Shown here in pieces: positions 1-7,018 of a DNA stretch of 64,000 nt. Positions within the stretch are counted from its first letter, which is position 1; the number at the start of each line of letters is the position of its first letter. The position numbers and the translations under genes are program-made. The notes below the pieces were generated by a model. That model made no database searches, was not told where the DNA came from, and saw only the letters and a program-made list of their open reading frames with translations. The stretch comes from Clostridium cellulovorans 743B (GTDB lineage: Bacteria > Bacillota > Clostridia > Clostridiales > Clostridiaceae), in contig NC_014393.1 of NCBI RefSeq assembly GCF_000145275.1, forward strand, positions 2,170,001 through 2,234,000, read 5' to 3'.

Positions 1-1024
1 AGGTGAAGAAGAATCAAAGAGATATATGCATCATTATAATTTTCCTGCATATTCTGTTGGAGAAGTTAAACCGTTAAGAGGACCAGGAAGAAGAGAAATA
101 GGTCACGGAGCTTTAGCAGAAAAAGCATTAGTACCGCTTATACCAAGTGAAGAAGAGTTCCCATATACAATTAGATTAGTTTCAGAAGTATTAAGTTCTA
201 ATGGATCAACTTCTCAAGCAAGTGTTTGTGGAAGTACTCTAGCTCTTTTAGATGCAGGTGTTCCAATAAAAAGACCAGCAGCAGGAATAGCTATGGGACT
301 TATAACTAATGAAGATTTAACCCAAGAAGGTGTTCTTACAGATATCCAAGGTATAGAAGATTTCTTTGGAGATATGGATTTCAAAGTTGCAGGTACTACT
401 AAAGGTATCACAGCAATTCAAGTTGATACAAAGATAAAAGGTTTATCAGATTATGTAATTCGTACAGCAATTGAAGATGCGAGAAAAGCAAGACTTCATA
501 TTCTTGAAAAAATCGATGAATGCATTGAGAAACCAAGAGAAGAATTATCTCAATATGCACCAAGAATAATAACTATGTCGATAGACCCTGAAAAAATTCG
601 TGATGTAATAGGTGCAGGCGGAAAAGTTATAAATAAGATAATTGCTGAAACTGGCGTAAAAATAGACATAAAAGAAGATGGCAAGATATTTATAATGTCA
701 GCAGACAGTGTTGGAGCAAATAAAGCTGTTAAGATGATTGATGATTTAACAAGAGAAATAAAGGTTGGAGAAATATACTTAGGAAAAGTTACTAAAATAA
801 CTACCTTTGGTGCTTTTGTAGAAGTACTTCCTAATAAAGAAGGTCTCGTTCATATATCTAAATTAGATGTTACGAGAGTAAATAAAGTTGAAGATATCGT
901 ATCTGTAGGTGATGAGATACTTGTAAAGGTTACTGAAATAGATAACCAAGGTAGAGTAAATCTATCAAGAAAAGATGCTTTAGCTGATACTGAAGAAAAA
1001 AACAAAGAAGATGATGAGAAGTAA
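1..1024 (+). CDS. pnp: Polynucleotide phosphorylase, C-terminal part (5' truncated by window edge)
   Basis: This is the 3' part of the gene for the phosphorolytic 3'-5' exoribonuclease PNPase, which degrades RNA in the cytoplasm. The reading frame is already open at base 2 and runs through the ATG at 26, so that ATG is internal. The visible 340 codons contain the conserved HHYNFPAYSVGE and GPGRREIGHGALAE stretches of the second RNase PH domain. A KH domain follows (GAGGKVINKI around codon 205) and then an S1 domain (GEIYLGKVTKITTFGAFVE). The acidic tail ends in a TAA. A hairpin terminator follows directly. The downstream order of M16 peptidase, ymxH, aspartokinase and tepA matches the B. subtilis pnpA neighbourhood. 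Identification is secure; only the N-terminal half is missing. Confidence 0.97.
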   Translation, partial: GEEESKRYMHHYNFPAYSVGEVKPLRGPGRREIGHGALAEKALVPLIPSEEEFPYTIRLVSEVLSSNGSTSQASVCGSTLALLDAGVPIKRPAAGIAMGLITNEDLTQEGVLTDIQGIEDFFGDMDFKVAGTTKGITAIQVDTKIKGLSDYVIRTAIEDARKARLHILEKIDECIEKPREELSQYAPRIITMSIDPEKIRDVIGAGGKVINKIIAETGVKIDIKEDGKIFIMSADSVGANKAVKMIDDLTREIKVGEIYLGKVTKITTFGAFVEVLPNKEGLVHISKLDVTRVNKVEDIVSVGDEILVKVTEIDNQGRVNLSRKDALADTEEKNKEDDEK

Positions 1025-1030
1025 AAAATA

Positions 1031-1060
1031 GAAGGGCAAAAGTTGCCTTTTTATTTTTTG
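1031..1060 (+). terminator. Rho-independent terminator of pnp
   Basis: GGCAA...TTGCC stem followed by a T-rich tract, starting 6 bases after the pnp stop codon. Confidence 0.8.
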
Positions 1061-1090
1061 TTTTTTTAAGCAAAATCACAAACAATAATA

Positions 1091-1096
1091 TATAAT
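1091..1096 (+). promoter_or_regulatory. Probable -10 element upstream of a structured RNA
   Basis: A perfect TATAAT lies about 20 bases before the paired region that starts at 1116. No good -35 hexamer sits at the standard distance, so this is a weak call based on the -10 and on its position after the pnp terminator. Confidence 0.4.
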
Positions 1097-1102
1097 AAGG
1101 TT

Positions 1103-1245
1103 GTATCCAAATAATTTATCCGATGGCTACCAGTCGTAACACTTCCATCTTCTATAAAGTAGGAAAGTAGGGAAAACCAATATTTATTTGGTGTGAATCG
1201 ATTTCTCTTTAGATTATAACGGTTGCTATGTCTCTGGATAACGAT
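1103..1245 (+). ncRNA. Candidate structured RNA between pnp and the M16 peptidase gene
   Basis: The spacer contains nested complementary segments. TTATCC at 1116-1121 pairs with GGATAA at 1236-1241. Just inside, 1123-1131 pairs with 1221-1229 in 8 of 9 positions. Enclosed are hairpins 1141-1146/1162-1168, ACCAA 1176-1180/TTGGT 1188-1192, and a weaker 1196-1199/1212-1215. This multibranched layout closed by a long-range stem is unusual in AT-rich spacer DNA and suggests a folded RNA, either free-standing or a leader of the downstream gene. It is not a T-box and I do not recognise a named riboswitch. The large clostridial raiA-type RNAs are one family worth testing, but I cannot confirm membership. 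Confidence 0.5.
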
Positions 1246-1334
1246 TTCTAAATTTTATATGAAGTAAAAAGTTTCATATGAAACTTAGAACTCTGTTTAT
1301 GAACCATGAAAAATTAGACAGTGGGAGGTAATAA

Positions 1335-2585
1335 ATGTATACTTTTTTTACAATAGACAATGGTCTTAGGGTTGTTCTAGAAAATATTGACCATGTTAGC
1401 TCTGTAAGTGTAGGCCTATGGGTAGAAAATGGTTCTAGAAATGAAACAGCAGAAAGCAATGGAATTTCGCATTTTATTGAGCATATGCTTTTTAAGGGAA
1501 CATACAATAGAAATGCCAAAGAAATAGTTGAAGCGATAGAGGATTATGGCGGCCAAATTAACGCTTTTACAGGTAAAGAAGCTACTTGCTATTATACAAA
1601 AACTTTAGACTCTCATATGGAAAGATCCTTTGGAGTATTAAGTGATATGATTTTTAATAGTAAATTTGATCCTGTTGATATCGAAAGAGAAAAAAAGGTA
1701 GTAATAGAAGAAATAAATATGAGTGAAGATTCGCCAGAAGATGTGCTCAGTGATCTTCATTCCATAGCTATTTGGGGAGATGATCCTATAGCTTTACCAA
1801 TTTTAGGTACAGAAGAAACTGTAAAATCTTTCACTAGAGAGCAGTTATTGGAATATATTGAATGTAGGTATATACCAGAAAATTGTGTTTTATCTATATG
1901 CGGAAATATAGATTTTGATGTAACCACAAAATTAGTTAACAAATATTTTGGAAGCTGGAGTAGCAAAAATAAAAAAGTAACAAAACATTCAACGCCTATA
2001 TTCCAAAATAAATTCTTAGTTAAGCAAAAACCAATAGAACAAGTTCATTTAAGTTTAGGGATTAAGGGTATAGAGACAGGAAACAGAGATAACTACCCTT
2101 TGCATGTAATCAATAATGTCTTTGGAGGAACTGCATCATCAATATTGTTCCAAAAACTTCGTGAAGAAAGAGGAATGTGCTATTCTATATATTCCTACAA
2201 CTCTCCTTACATGAATACAGGAATAATGAACGTATATGCAGGACTTAATCCTAAAGATACAAAGGAAGCAATTATACAAATAAAAAATGAGTTAAGTATT
2301 TTAGTGGAAAAAGGAATATCTAAAGAGACACTAAATAAAACAAAAGAGCAATTAAAAGGTAATTATATGTTGGGACTTGAGAGCACCAGCAATAAGATGT
2401 TTGCTAATGGCAAAAATGCTTTATTTTTAAATAGAATAAATACTCCAAAGGATATAATGAAAAAAATTAATGATATAACCTTAGAGGATATAAATAGAGT
2501 AATGAAAAATACTTTTGGAGAAGGTATAATCAATGGTGCTTTGGTTGGTGACAATATAGATGACGACATATTAAAAATCTTTTAG
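1335..2585 (+). CDS. M16-family zinc peptidase (YmxG/MlpA-like)
   Basis: Predicted zinc endopeptidase of the insulinase/mitochondrial-processing-peptidase family, 416 residues as expected for single-chain M16B enzymes. The inverted zinc motif HFIEH is at residues 46-50 and the third ligand glutamate lies in VVIEEI near residue 126. The second half carries the usual RGMCYSIYSY segment of the inactive-like domain. The start is set by GGGAGG a few bases upstream of ATG. Position after pnp and before ymxH matches B. subtilis mlpA (ymxG), so orthology is likely. The physiological substrate is not known from the sequence. Its stop codon is embedded in a hairpin that competes with one covering the next gene's ribosome site. 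Confidence 0.92.
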   Translation: MYTFFTIDNGLRVVLENIDHVSSVSVGLWVENGSRNETAESNGISHFIEHMLFKGTYNRNAKEIVEAIEDYGGQINAFTGKEATCYYTKTLDSHMERSFGVLSDMIFNSKFDPVDIEREKKVVIEEINMSEDSPEDVLSDLHSIAIWGDDPIALPILGTEETVKSFTREQLLEYIECRYIPENCVLSICGNIDFDVTTKLVNKYFGSWSSKNKKVTKHSTPIFQNKFLVKQKPIEQVHLSLGIKGIETGNRDNYPLHVINNVFGGTASSILFQKLREERGMCYSIYSYNSPYMNTGIMNVYAGLNPKDTKEAIIQIKNELSILVEKGISKETLNKTKEQLKGNYMLGLESTSNKMFANGKNALFLNRINTPKDIMKKINDITLEDINRVMKNTFGEGIINGALVGDNIDDDILKIF

Positions 2586-2650
2586 GATATTTTATGTTAT
2601 ATCCTCCTTATAATTATCATATTTATAAGTAGTAGATTATAAGGAGGATA
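2584..2650 (+). promoter_or_regulatory. Overlapping hairpins controlling the ymxH ribosome site
   Basis: A 15-base perfect inverted repeat, 2600-2614 with 2636-2650, has the ymxH Shine-Dalgarno sequence AAGGAGG (2641-2647) in its 3' arm. A second perfect repeat, AGGATAT 2584-2590 with ATATCCT 2599-2605, shares bases 2600-2605 with it, so the two hairpins exclude each other. The second hairpin overlaps the stop codon (2583-2585) of the upstream gene. There is no T-run after the long hairpin, so it looks translational rather than a terminator. Confidence 0.7.
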
Positions 2651-2653
2651 CAT

Positions 2654-2917
2654 ATGAGTCAAAATACAAAGCTTTTTAGTGAAATGGAAAGGTATGAAAT
2701 TATCAATATCAATGATGGAGAAAAATACAGTACTTTGGGTAACAATGATATTTTAGTAGATAGTTATGGCAATCTAAAACTTTTACTCTTAAATGATGAG
2801 GGTAGTAGATTCGGACTTTTTTCGAGAAGCGATTATAAAGAGATACCATGGCATTATGTTAGAAAAATTGGAGCGAGGACTATAATTATGGATATAGATG
2901 AGGATATGCTCAAATAA
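2654..2917 (+). CDS. ymxH: YlmC/YmxH-family PRC-barrel protein
   Basis: An 87-residue soluble protein of the YlmC/YmxH family, a PRC-barrel-like fold annotated as sporulation-associated in many Firmicutes. Recognisable features are the central VDSYGNLKLLLL strand pair, the FGLFSRSDYKEIPW segment and the C-terminal GARTIIMDID strand. Biochemical function is unknown. A second, diverged copy (ylmC) lies near the other end of the window after sigG. Order after the M16 peptidase and before aspartokinase matches B. subtilis ymxH. AAGGAGG precedes ATG by 6 bases but is buried in a 15-base perfect hairpin, so translation is probably conditional. Confidence 0.85.
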   Translation: MSQNTKLFSEMERYEIININDGEKYSTLGNNDILVDSYGNLKLLLLNDEGSRFGLFSRSDYKEIPWHYVRKIGARTIIMDIDEDMLK

Positions 2918-2936
2918 TGGGATGAGTGGTGAGAAG

Positions 2937-4139
2937 ATGAAGATTATTGTACAAAAGTTTGGAGGAACTTCGGTTTCAACATTAGAAAAACGAAAAAATG
3001 TTATAGAAAAGATAAAAAACTCTATAGAAAAAGGATATAAGCCAGTGGTAGTAGTTTCAGCTATGGGAAGAATTGGTGAGCCATATGCCACAGATACTCT
3101 GCTATCACTGATTTCTGAAGAAACTAAAAAGAATAATAAACAGGCTACAGATCTTTTAATGAGTTGTGGAGAAGTAATTAGTACTTGTGTTATGTGTAGT
3201 GAACTAAATTCATATAATATAAAATCAGTTCCATTAACAGGTGGACAAGGCGGTATAATTACCGATAATAATTCTGGTGATGCTGAGGTAAAGGAATTAA
3301 GACCAAATAGAATTTTTAAGTATTTAGAAGAAGGATATGTTCCTGTTATTGCAGGATTCCAAGGCGTTTCTAATGAGGGTATTATAACTACTCTTGGAAG
3401 AGGTGGAAGTGATACTTCCGCAGCATTAATTGGAAAAGCTTTAAAGGCAGAAAAAATAGAAATATACACAGATGTAGATGGTATAATGACTGCAGATCCA
3501 AGGATTGTTGGAAATGCCTCATTAATAGAAGAAATAAGTTATGCAGAGGTATTCCAATTTGCAGATCAAGGTGCAAAGGTAATACACCCAAGGGCTGTGG
3601 AAATTGCAATGGAAAGTGGAATACCATTAATAATAAAAAACACTGTTACAGATTGTGAAGGAACTATAATTAATAGTTTAGGTTGTAGTAAAAATAAAAA
3701 ATTGATAACAGGTATTACTCATATGAAGGACAGAGTCCAAGTTACCATAAAAGGTGATGATAATAAAGGTAATGATAGATATGAGAATATTTTAGATATA
3801 ATGGCAGAAAACTATATTAGTATAGATCTTATAAATGTTTTTACAACAGAAGTGATTTTTACTATAGGAACAGAAGATCTAGATAAATTCATAAATATAA
3901 TGGAAAAGTCTCAAATAAAATATATAATGATAAAAAAGTGCAGCAAAATAGCTATAATAGGAAACAAGATCAGAGGTGTTCCTGGGGTTATGGCAAGAAT
4001 AATAAGGGCACTGAAAAATGAAAATATACAGGTGCTGCAAACTTCTGACTCACATACAACAATATGGTGTCTTGTAAGGGAGTCAGAAACAGTTAAAGCA
4101 ATAAATACACTTCATAAAGAATTTCAAATGTATAAATAA
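2937..4139 (+). CDS. dapG: Aspartate kinase (DapG-like, monofunctional)
   Basis: Phosphorylates L-aspartate as the first step towards diaminopimelate, lysine, threonine and methionine. In spore formers the pathway also feeds peptidoglycan and dipicolinate. The start chosen is ATG 2937 (MKIIVQKFGGTSVS), preceded by a GGTGAG ribosome site; upstream in-frame ATGs at 2898 and 2922 would add residues with no homology. The KFGGTS kinase motif, the central GRGGSDTSA segment and the DVDGIMTADPR substrate region are intact. Two C-terminal ACT domains follow (from about residue 265). At 400 residues it has the size of full-length alpha subunits. The symbol rests on synteny with B. subtilis dapG beside tepA; lysC-type naming is equally defensible. 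Confidence 0.93.
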   Translation: MKIIVQKFGGTSVSTLEKRKNVIEKIKNSIEKGYKPVVVVSAMGRIGEPYATDTLLSLISEETKKNNKQATDLLMSCGEVISTCVMCSELNSYNIKSVPLTGGQGGIITDNNSGDAEVKELRPNRIFKYLEEGYVPVIAGFQGVSNEGIITTLGRGGSDTSAALIGKALKAEKIEIYTDVDGIMTADPRIVGNASLIEEISYAEVFQFADQGAKVIHPRAVEIAMESGIPLIIKNTVTDCEGTIINSLGCSKNKKLITGITHMKDRVQVTIKGDDNKGNDRYENILDIMAENYISIDLINVFTTEVIFTIGTEDLDKFINIMEKSQIKYIMIKKCSKIAIIGNKIRGVPGVMARIIRALKNENIQVLQTSDSHTTIWCLVRESETVKAINTLHKEFQMYK

Positions 4140-4148
4140 TGAGAATAG

Positions 4149-4183
4149 CCTCTTATGATGTAGGGAAAACTAATCATAAGAGG
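4149..4183 (+). promoter_or_regulatory. Hairpin overlapping the tepA ribosome site
   Basis: CCTCTTATGAT at 4149-4159 is perfectly complementary to ATCATAAGAGG at 4173-4183, with a 13-base loop. The 3' arm contains most of the AGAGGTG ribosome site for the TTG start at 4193. A short T-rich stretch follows, so it may also act as a weak terminator of the aspartokinase transcript. Confidence 0.6.
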
Positions 4184-4192
4184 TGATTTTTA

Positions 4193-5017
4193 TTGATTAG
4201 AGAAACCAGTAGTGTAGAGAGTAATGAAGAAAAAGAAAATATAAAAGAACTAGGAGTATCTGAGGTTCCAGGGATAGAAGAGAGAATTGCTATTTTACCA
4301 ATTATAGGACAAATTGAAGGTCATATGGTAGCTCCACCTCAGCATAAGACTACAAAATATGAACATATAATTCCTCAAGTTGTAGGAATAGAAACCAATG
4401 ATAAGATAGAAGGTGCACTTATAATTTTGAATACTATAGGTGGAGATGTGGAGGCAGGGCTCGCCATTGCGGAAATGATCACATCTATAAGCAAACCTAC
4501 AGTATCCTTAGTCATTGGAGGTGGGCATTCCATTGGAGTACCTCTTGCCACCGCTGCTAAGTATTCATATATAACTACTTCAGCTACAATGATAGTTCAC
4601 CCAATAAGGATGAATGGAACTGTAATTGGAGTACCTCAAACCTTTGATTATTTTAATAAAATGCAGGAAAGAATCGTAGAATTTGTAGTGAGAACTTCAA
4701 AGGTTCAACGTGATAGTTTTATTTCTATGATGATGAAAACTGATGAGTTATTAAATGATATGGGAACTATTTTGATAGGGAAGCAAGCTGTAGAAAAAGG
4801 TCTTATTGATGAGGTTGGAGGTATAAAGCGAGCGTTAGATAAGCTTGAGCAGTTAATTGAAGAGGTAAAAAAGAAAAATAAAGCCAACGATAAAGTTAAA
4901 GAGGAGATTAAAGAGGAAGCTACCAACTTAGAGAAAAACCAAAAAGAAGAACAAAAAGCCAAAGAGTCCACAAAAGGAAAAAGAAAGGTAAAAAATAAAA
5001 AAGGAGAAGATGTATAA
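4193..5017 (+). CDS. tepA: ClpP-like serine protease TepA
   Basis: Protein of the ClpP/crotonase-fold serine protease group related to B. subtilis TepA (YmfB), described as translocation-enhancing and linked to spore germination. The core runs from about residue 30 to 230. The nucleophile Ser113 is in GGGHSIGVPLA and His136 in MIVHP. The last 50 residues are a highly charged lysine/glutamate tail that looks disordered. It starts at TTG 4193 behind AGAGGTG; the next Met is too far inside the domain. In Bacillus tepA sits directly before spoIIIE/ftsK, but here the next genes face the opposite way, so the synteny ends at this point. Confidence 0.88.
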   Translation: MIRETSSVESNEEKENIKELGVSEVPGIEERIAILPIIGQIEGHMVAPPQHKTTKYEHIIPQVVGIETNDKIEGALIILNTIGGDVEAGLAIAEMITSISKPTVSLVIGGGHSIGVPLATAAKYSYITTSATMIVHPIRMNGTVIGVPQTFDYFNKMQERIVEFVVRTSKVQRDSFISMMMKTDELLNDMGTILIGKQAVEKGLIDEVGGIKRALDKLEQLIEEVKKKNKANDKVKEEIKEEATNLEKNQKEEQKAKESTKGKRKVKNKKGEDV

Positions 5018-5043
5018 ACACAATATATGCAAATGTAAAAGTA

Positions 5044-5070
5044 AAAAGTCATAGAAAAACTATGACTTTT
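5044..5070. terminator. Bidirectional terminator between tepA and the exporter genes
   Basis: Perfect 11-base stem AAAAGTCATAG / CTATGACTTTT with a 5-base loop. It is flanked by A-runs on one side and T-runs on the other, and overlaps the stop codon of the minus-strand gene. Confidence 0.85.
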
Positions 5071-5491
5071 TGTTTTTGGCTTTAGTTATTATTTTAACGA
5101 TAGAAGAAACTAGAACTATGCCGATAGCTATTGAGCCAGCGCTTAATATTGTTTTATAACCAGTGGTAAGGGATGCAGATAAGTCTCCAGTTATACCGTA
5201 AAACATAGTTTCATACATACCTTTTCCAGGCACTAGAGGGATTAATGCTGCAACTAAAAAAATCGTTACAGGAGTTTTGAAGACCCTTGCCATAACTTCA
5301 GAATAAATTGTGATGGCACAAGTGGCAACAAACAAAGCATTAAATTCTGATGAATAAAGGCCCGTAAGACGGTAAAAAAACCAGCCAATACCTCCTCCAA
5401 GAGCAGCAAGGACTACTCTTTTCCCTTTAATATTAAATATGATTGCAAAGCATAAAGAGGAGATTATTGCAAAGGTTGATTCAAATATCAT
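5060..5491 (-). CDS. Threonine/serine exporter family, C-terminal-type subunit (ThrE_2)
   Basis: A 143-residue integral membrane protein with about four to five hydrophobic segments. It corresponds to the second half of ThrE-type amino acid exporters, which in many bacteria is a separate polypeptide (the YjjB type). The conserved LIPLVPGKGMYE motif near residues 84-95 is typical. It overlaps the upstream partner gene by four bases (ATGA), so the two are translationally coupled and probably form one transporter. Export of threonine or serine is inferred from family only. Confidence 0.85.
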   Translation of the reverse strand: MIFESTFAIISSLCFAIIFNIKGKRVVLAALGGGIGWFFYRLTGLYSSEFNALFVATCAITIYSEVMARVFKTPVTIFLVAALIPLVPGKGMYETMFYGITGDLSASLTTGYKTILSAGSIAIGIVLVSSIVKIITKAKNKKS

Positions 5492-6258
5492 AGTGTGATT
5501 CCTCCAAAAAGAAAAATGAGTTTGAAAGTTAAACCAGTTCCTGCAGCGATGGCAACAGCTATAAAAAAGGCTTCCATAAGCCTACTAGTACCAGATACTA
5601 AATCACCAGCAATTATATCCCTAATTGCGTTTGTAACAATCATTCCTGGAACCAATAACATTATAGAGGAAATTATTATAGTATCCATATTATCTCCAAG
5701 TCCTAGAGCTTTAAGACTATAACCAAAGAGGGCACCAATGGAACCACCTATAATATTTATAAAAAAATCGTTCAATTGAATTTTTTTTGAAAACAGTGTT
5801 GTAATTTTTATTAAAAAGCCGATGAAGAAAGCACATAAAAAATCATTTATGGTTCCTTTAAAAAGGAATGTAAAGCTTGCAGCACCCAAGGCTGAACAAA
5901 AAATCATAAGTTTATCTCCAAAAGGCTTTTGATCTTCTATATTTTTCAAATCAGAATAAACTTCATCAAGTGTGAATGGTTCTACTGATAATTTTCTAGA
6001 AAGGTTATTAACTTGATGGATTTTATCAAGGTTAACGCCTCTAGAGCTTATTCTTTTTATTAGAGAGTGAGTATGTCCATCATCATCAACTAAAGACATC
6101 ATCAATCCAGTAGGAGTTGCAAAACTATCTACATTTTTTATGCCAAAAGCATGACAAATCCTGGAGATTGTCTCTTCTACTCTGTAAACCTCTCCACCAT
6201 TTTCCAAAATAATTTTTCCTGCAAGAGCAGAAATCTGAAGAACCCTATTTGCTGTCAT
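5488..6258 (-). CDS. Threonine/serine exporter family, N-terminal-type subunit (ThrE/YjjP)
   Basis: 256-residue partner of the preceding subunit, belonging to the YjjP/ThrE domain family. The soluble N-terminal 110 residues include the ILENGGEVYRVEETI motif and the conserved FATPTGLMMSL segment. Five hydrophobic segments follow, with LLVPGMIVTNAIRD, a second PG motif typical of the family, near residue 205. The chosen start is ATG at 6258, preceded by AGGAG with a 7-base gap; the longer TTG-started version would place its start inside the ribosome site. Together the two genes form a split ThrE exporter. Substrate is inferred. Confidence 0.87.
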   Translation of the reverse strand: MTANRVLQISALAGKIILENGGEVYRVEETISRICHAFGIKNVDSFATPTGLMMSLVDDDGHTHSLIKRISSRGVNLDKIHQVNNLSRKLSVEPFTLDEVYSDLKNIEDQKPFGDKLMIFCSALGAASFTFLFKGTINDFLCAFFIGFLIKITTLFSKKIQLNDFFINIIGGSIGALFGYSLKALGLGDNMDTIIISSIMLLVPGMIVTNAIRDIIAGDLVSGTSRLMEAFFIAVAIAAGTGLTFKLIFLFGGITL

Positions 6259-6273
6259 ATTATCTCTCCTCAA

Positions 6274-6660
6274 TCAAAGTCCATAATATTATATAATATC
6301 TCTAAGGCTTGTGTAAATGATAAAAAATTTCGTTAATCTACAAGAAAAGCATTATTATGACATTGTATAGAATTAAAGCAACGCTGATAAAAATTTTTGT
6401 ATTATATATTCTTACGTAAAAGAATAAAAATATAAGCCTCATTATTGAAACTATATAAATTGTTTATTACGATATTGAAAAGTGAAAAATACTCTATGAG
6501 GAGTAATTGTTGAAATATATATAATGTTAACTAGGACATTTAGTAGTAATAAATAATTAGAAAGTTTCCACATAGAATCTACTTACAGTGGCAAAATATA
6601 TTTATCTACACCATATTAAGTGTGTAAAGATTGTTTTTAGAAAATATATTATAAAAGGGA
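6274..6660. other. Intergenic stretch without recognised gene
   Basis: Very AT-rich spacer between the divergent exporter and small basic protein genes. I see scattered TATAAT-like hexamers but no ORF with a ribosome site, no strong hairpin and no RNA motif. Confidence 0.5.
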
Positions 6661-6673
6661 GGACTTTGGTAAT

Positions 6674-6886
6674 ATGGCACATAAGAATAATAAAAATATA
6701 CATGGTAAGGTAAATAATAAGACAAAGAAAGAATTAAAGAAAATGCTTGTTGAAACAGGGAATGAAATAGGTTATTCTAAAGAATCCAAGAAGTTGGGAC
6801 ATGATGAGCCAAGGCCAGAAGAGTTAAGGTCTAAGGAGGCAAGACTTCAGGAAATAAAAGATATAATGAAGTTTAGTAAGAAATAA
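6674..6886 (+). CDS. Small basic hydrophilic protein of unknown function
   Basis: A 70-residue protein rich in lysine, asparagine and glutamate, with no hydrophobic segment and no cysteine. The N-terminal 25 residues are strongly basic and the rest is predicted helical. GGGAGG lies 9 to 14 bases upstream of the ATG, which supports translation. I do not recognise the family. The composition would suit a nucleic-acid-binding or spore-core protein, but nothing in the sequence proves this. It is monocistronic or co-transcribed with the following CWB2-like gene about 130 bases away. Confidence 0.65.
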   Translation: MAHKNNKNIHGKVNNKTKKELKKMLVETGNEIGYSKESKKLGHDEPRPEELRSKEARLQEIKDIMKFSKK

Positions 6887-7018
6887 GATGTAGAATCATT
6901 ATAATCTAATAAGAAGTATTACAATATAATTTACTAAGCACAAGGACGTATTAGGGTATAACAAAGTGTATTTTTTAAGCATATGATATTTAGTGGTAAT
7001 GTTTTAGGAGGAAAATTG

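Noticed and set aside
2898..2936. Upstream in-frame start for aspartokinase
   Set aside because: The added residues overlap ymxH and match no aspartokinase; the ATG at 2937 has a ribosome site and starts the KIIVQKFGGTS motif.
2789..3469. 226-codon open frame on the minus strand
   Set aside because: It is antisense to ymxH and aspartokinase, has no ribosome site and a composition typical of a shadow frame of low-GC coding DNA.
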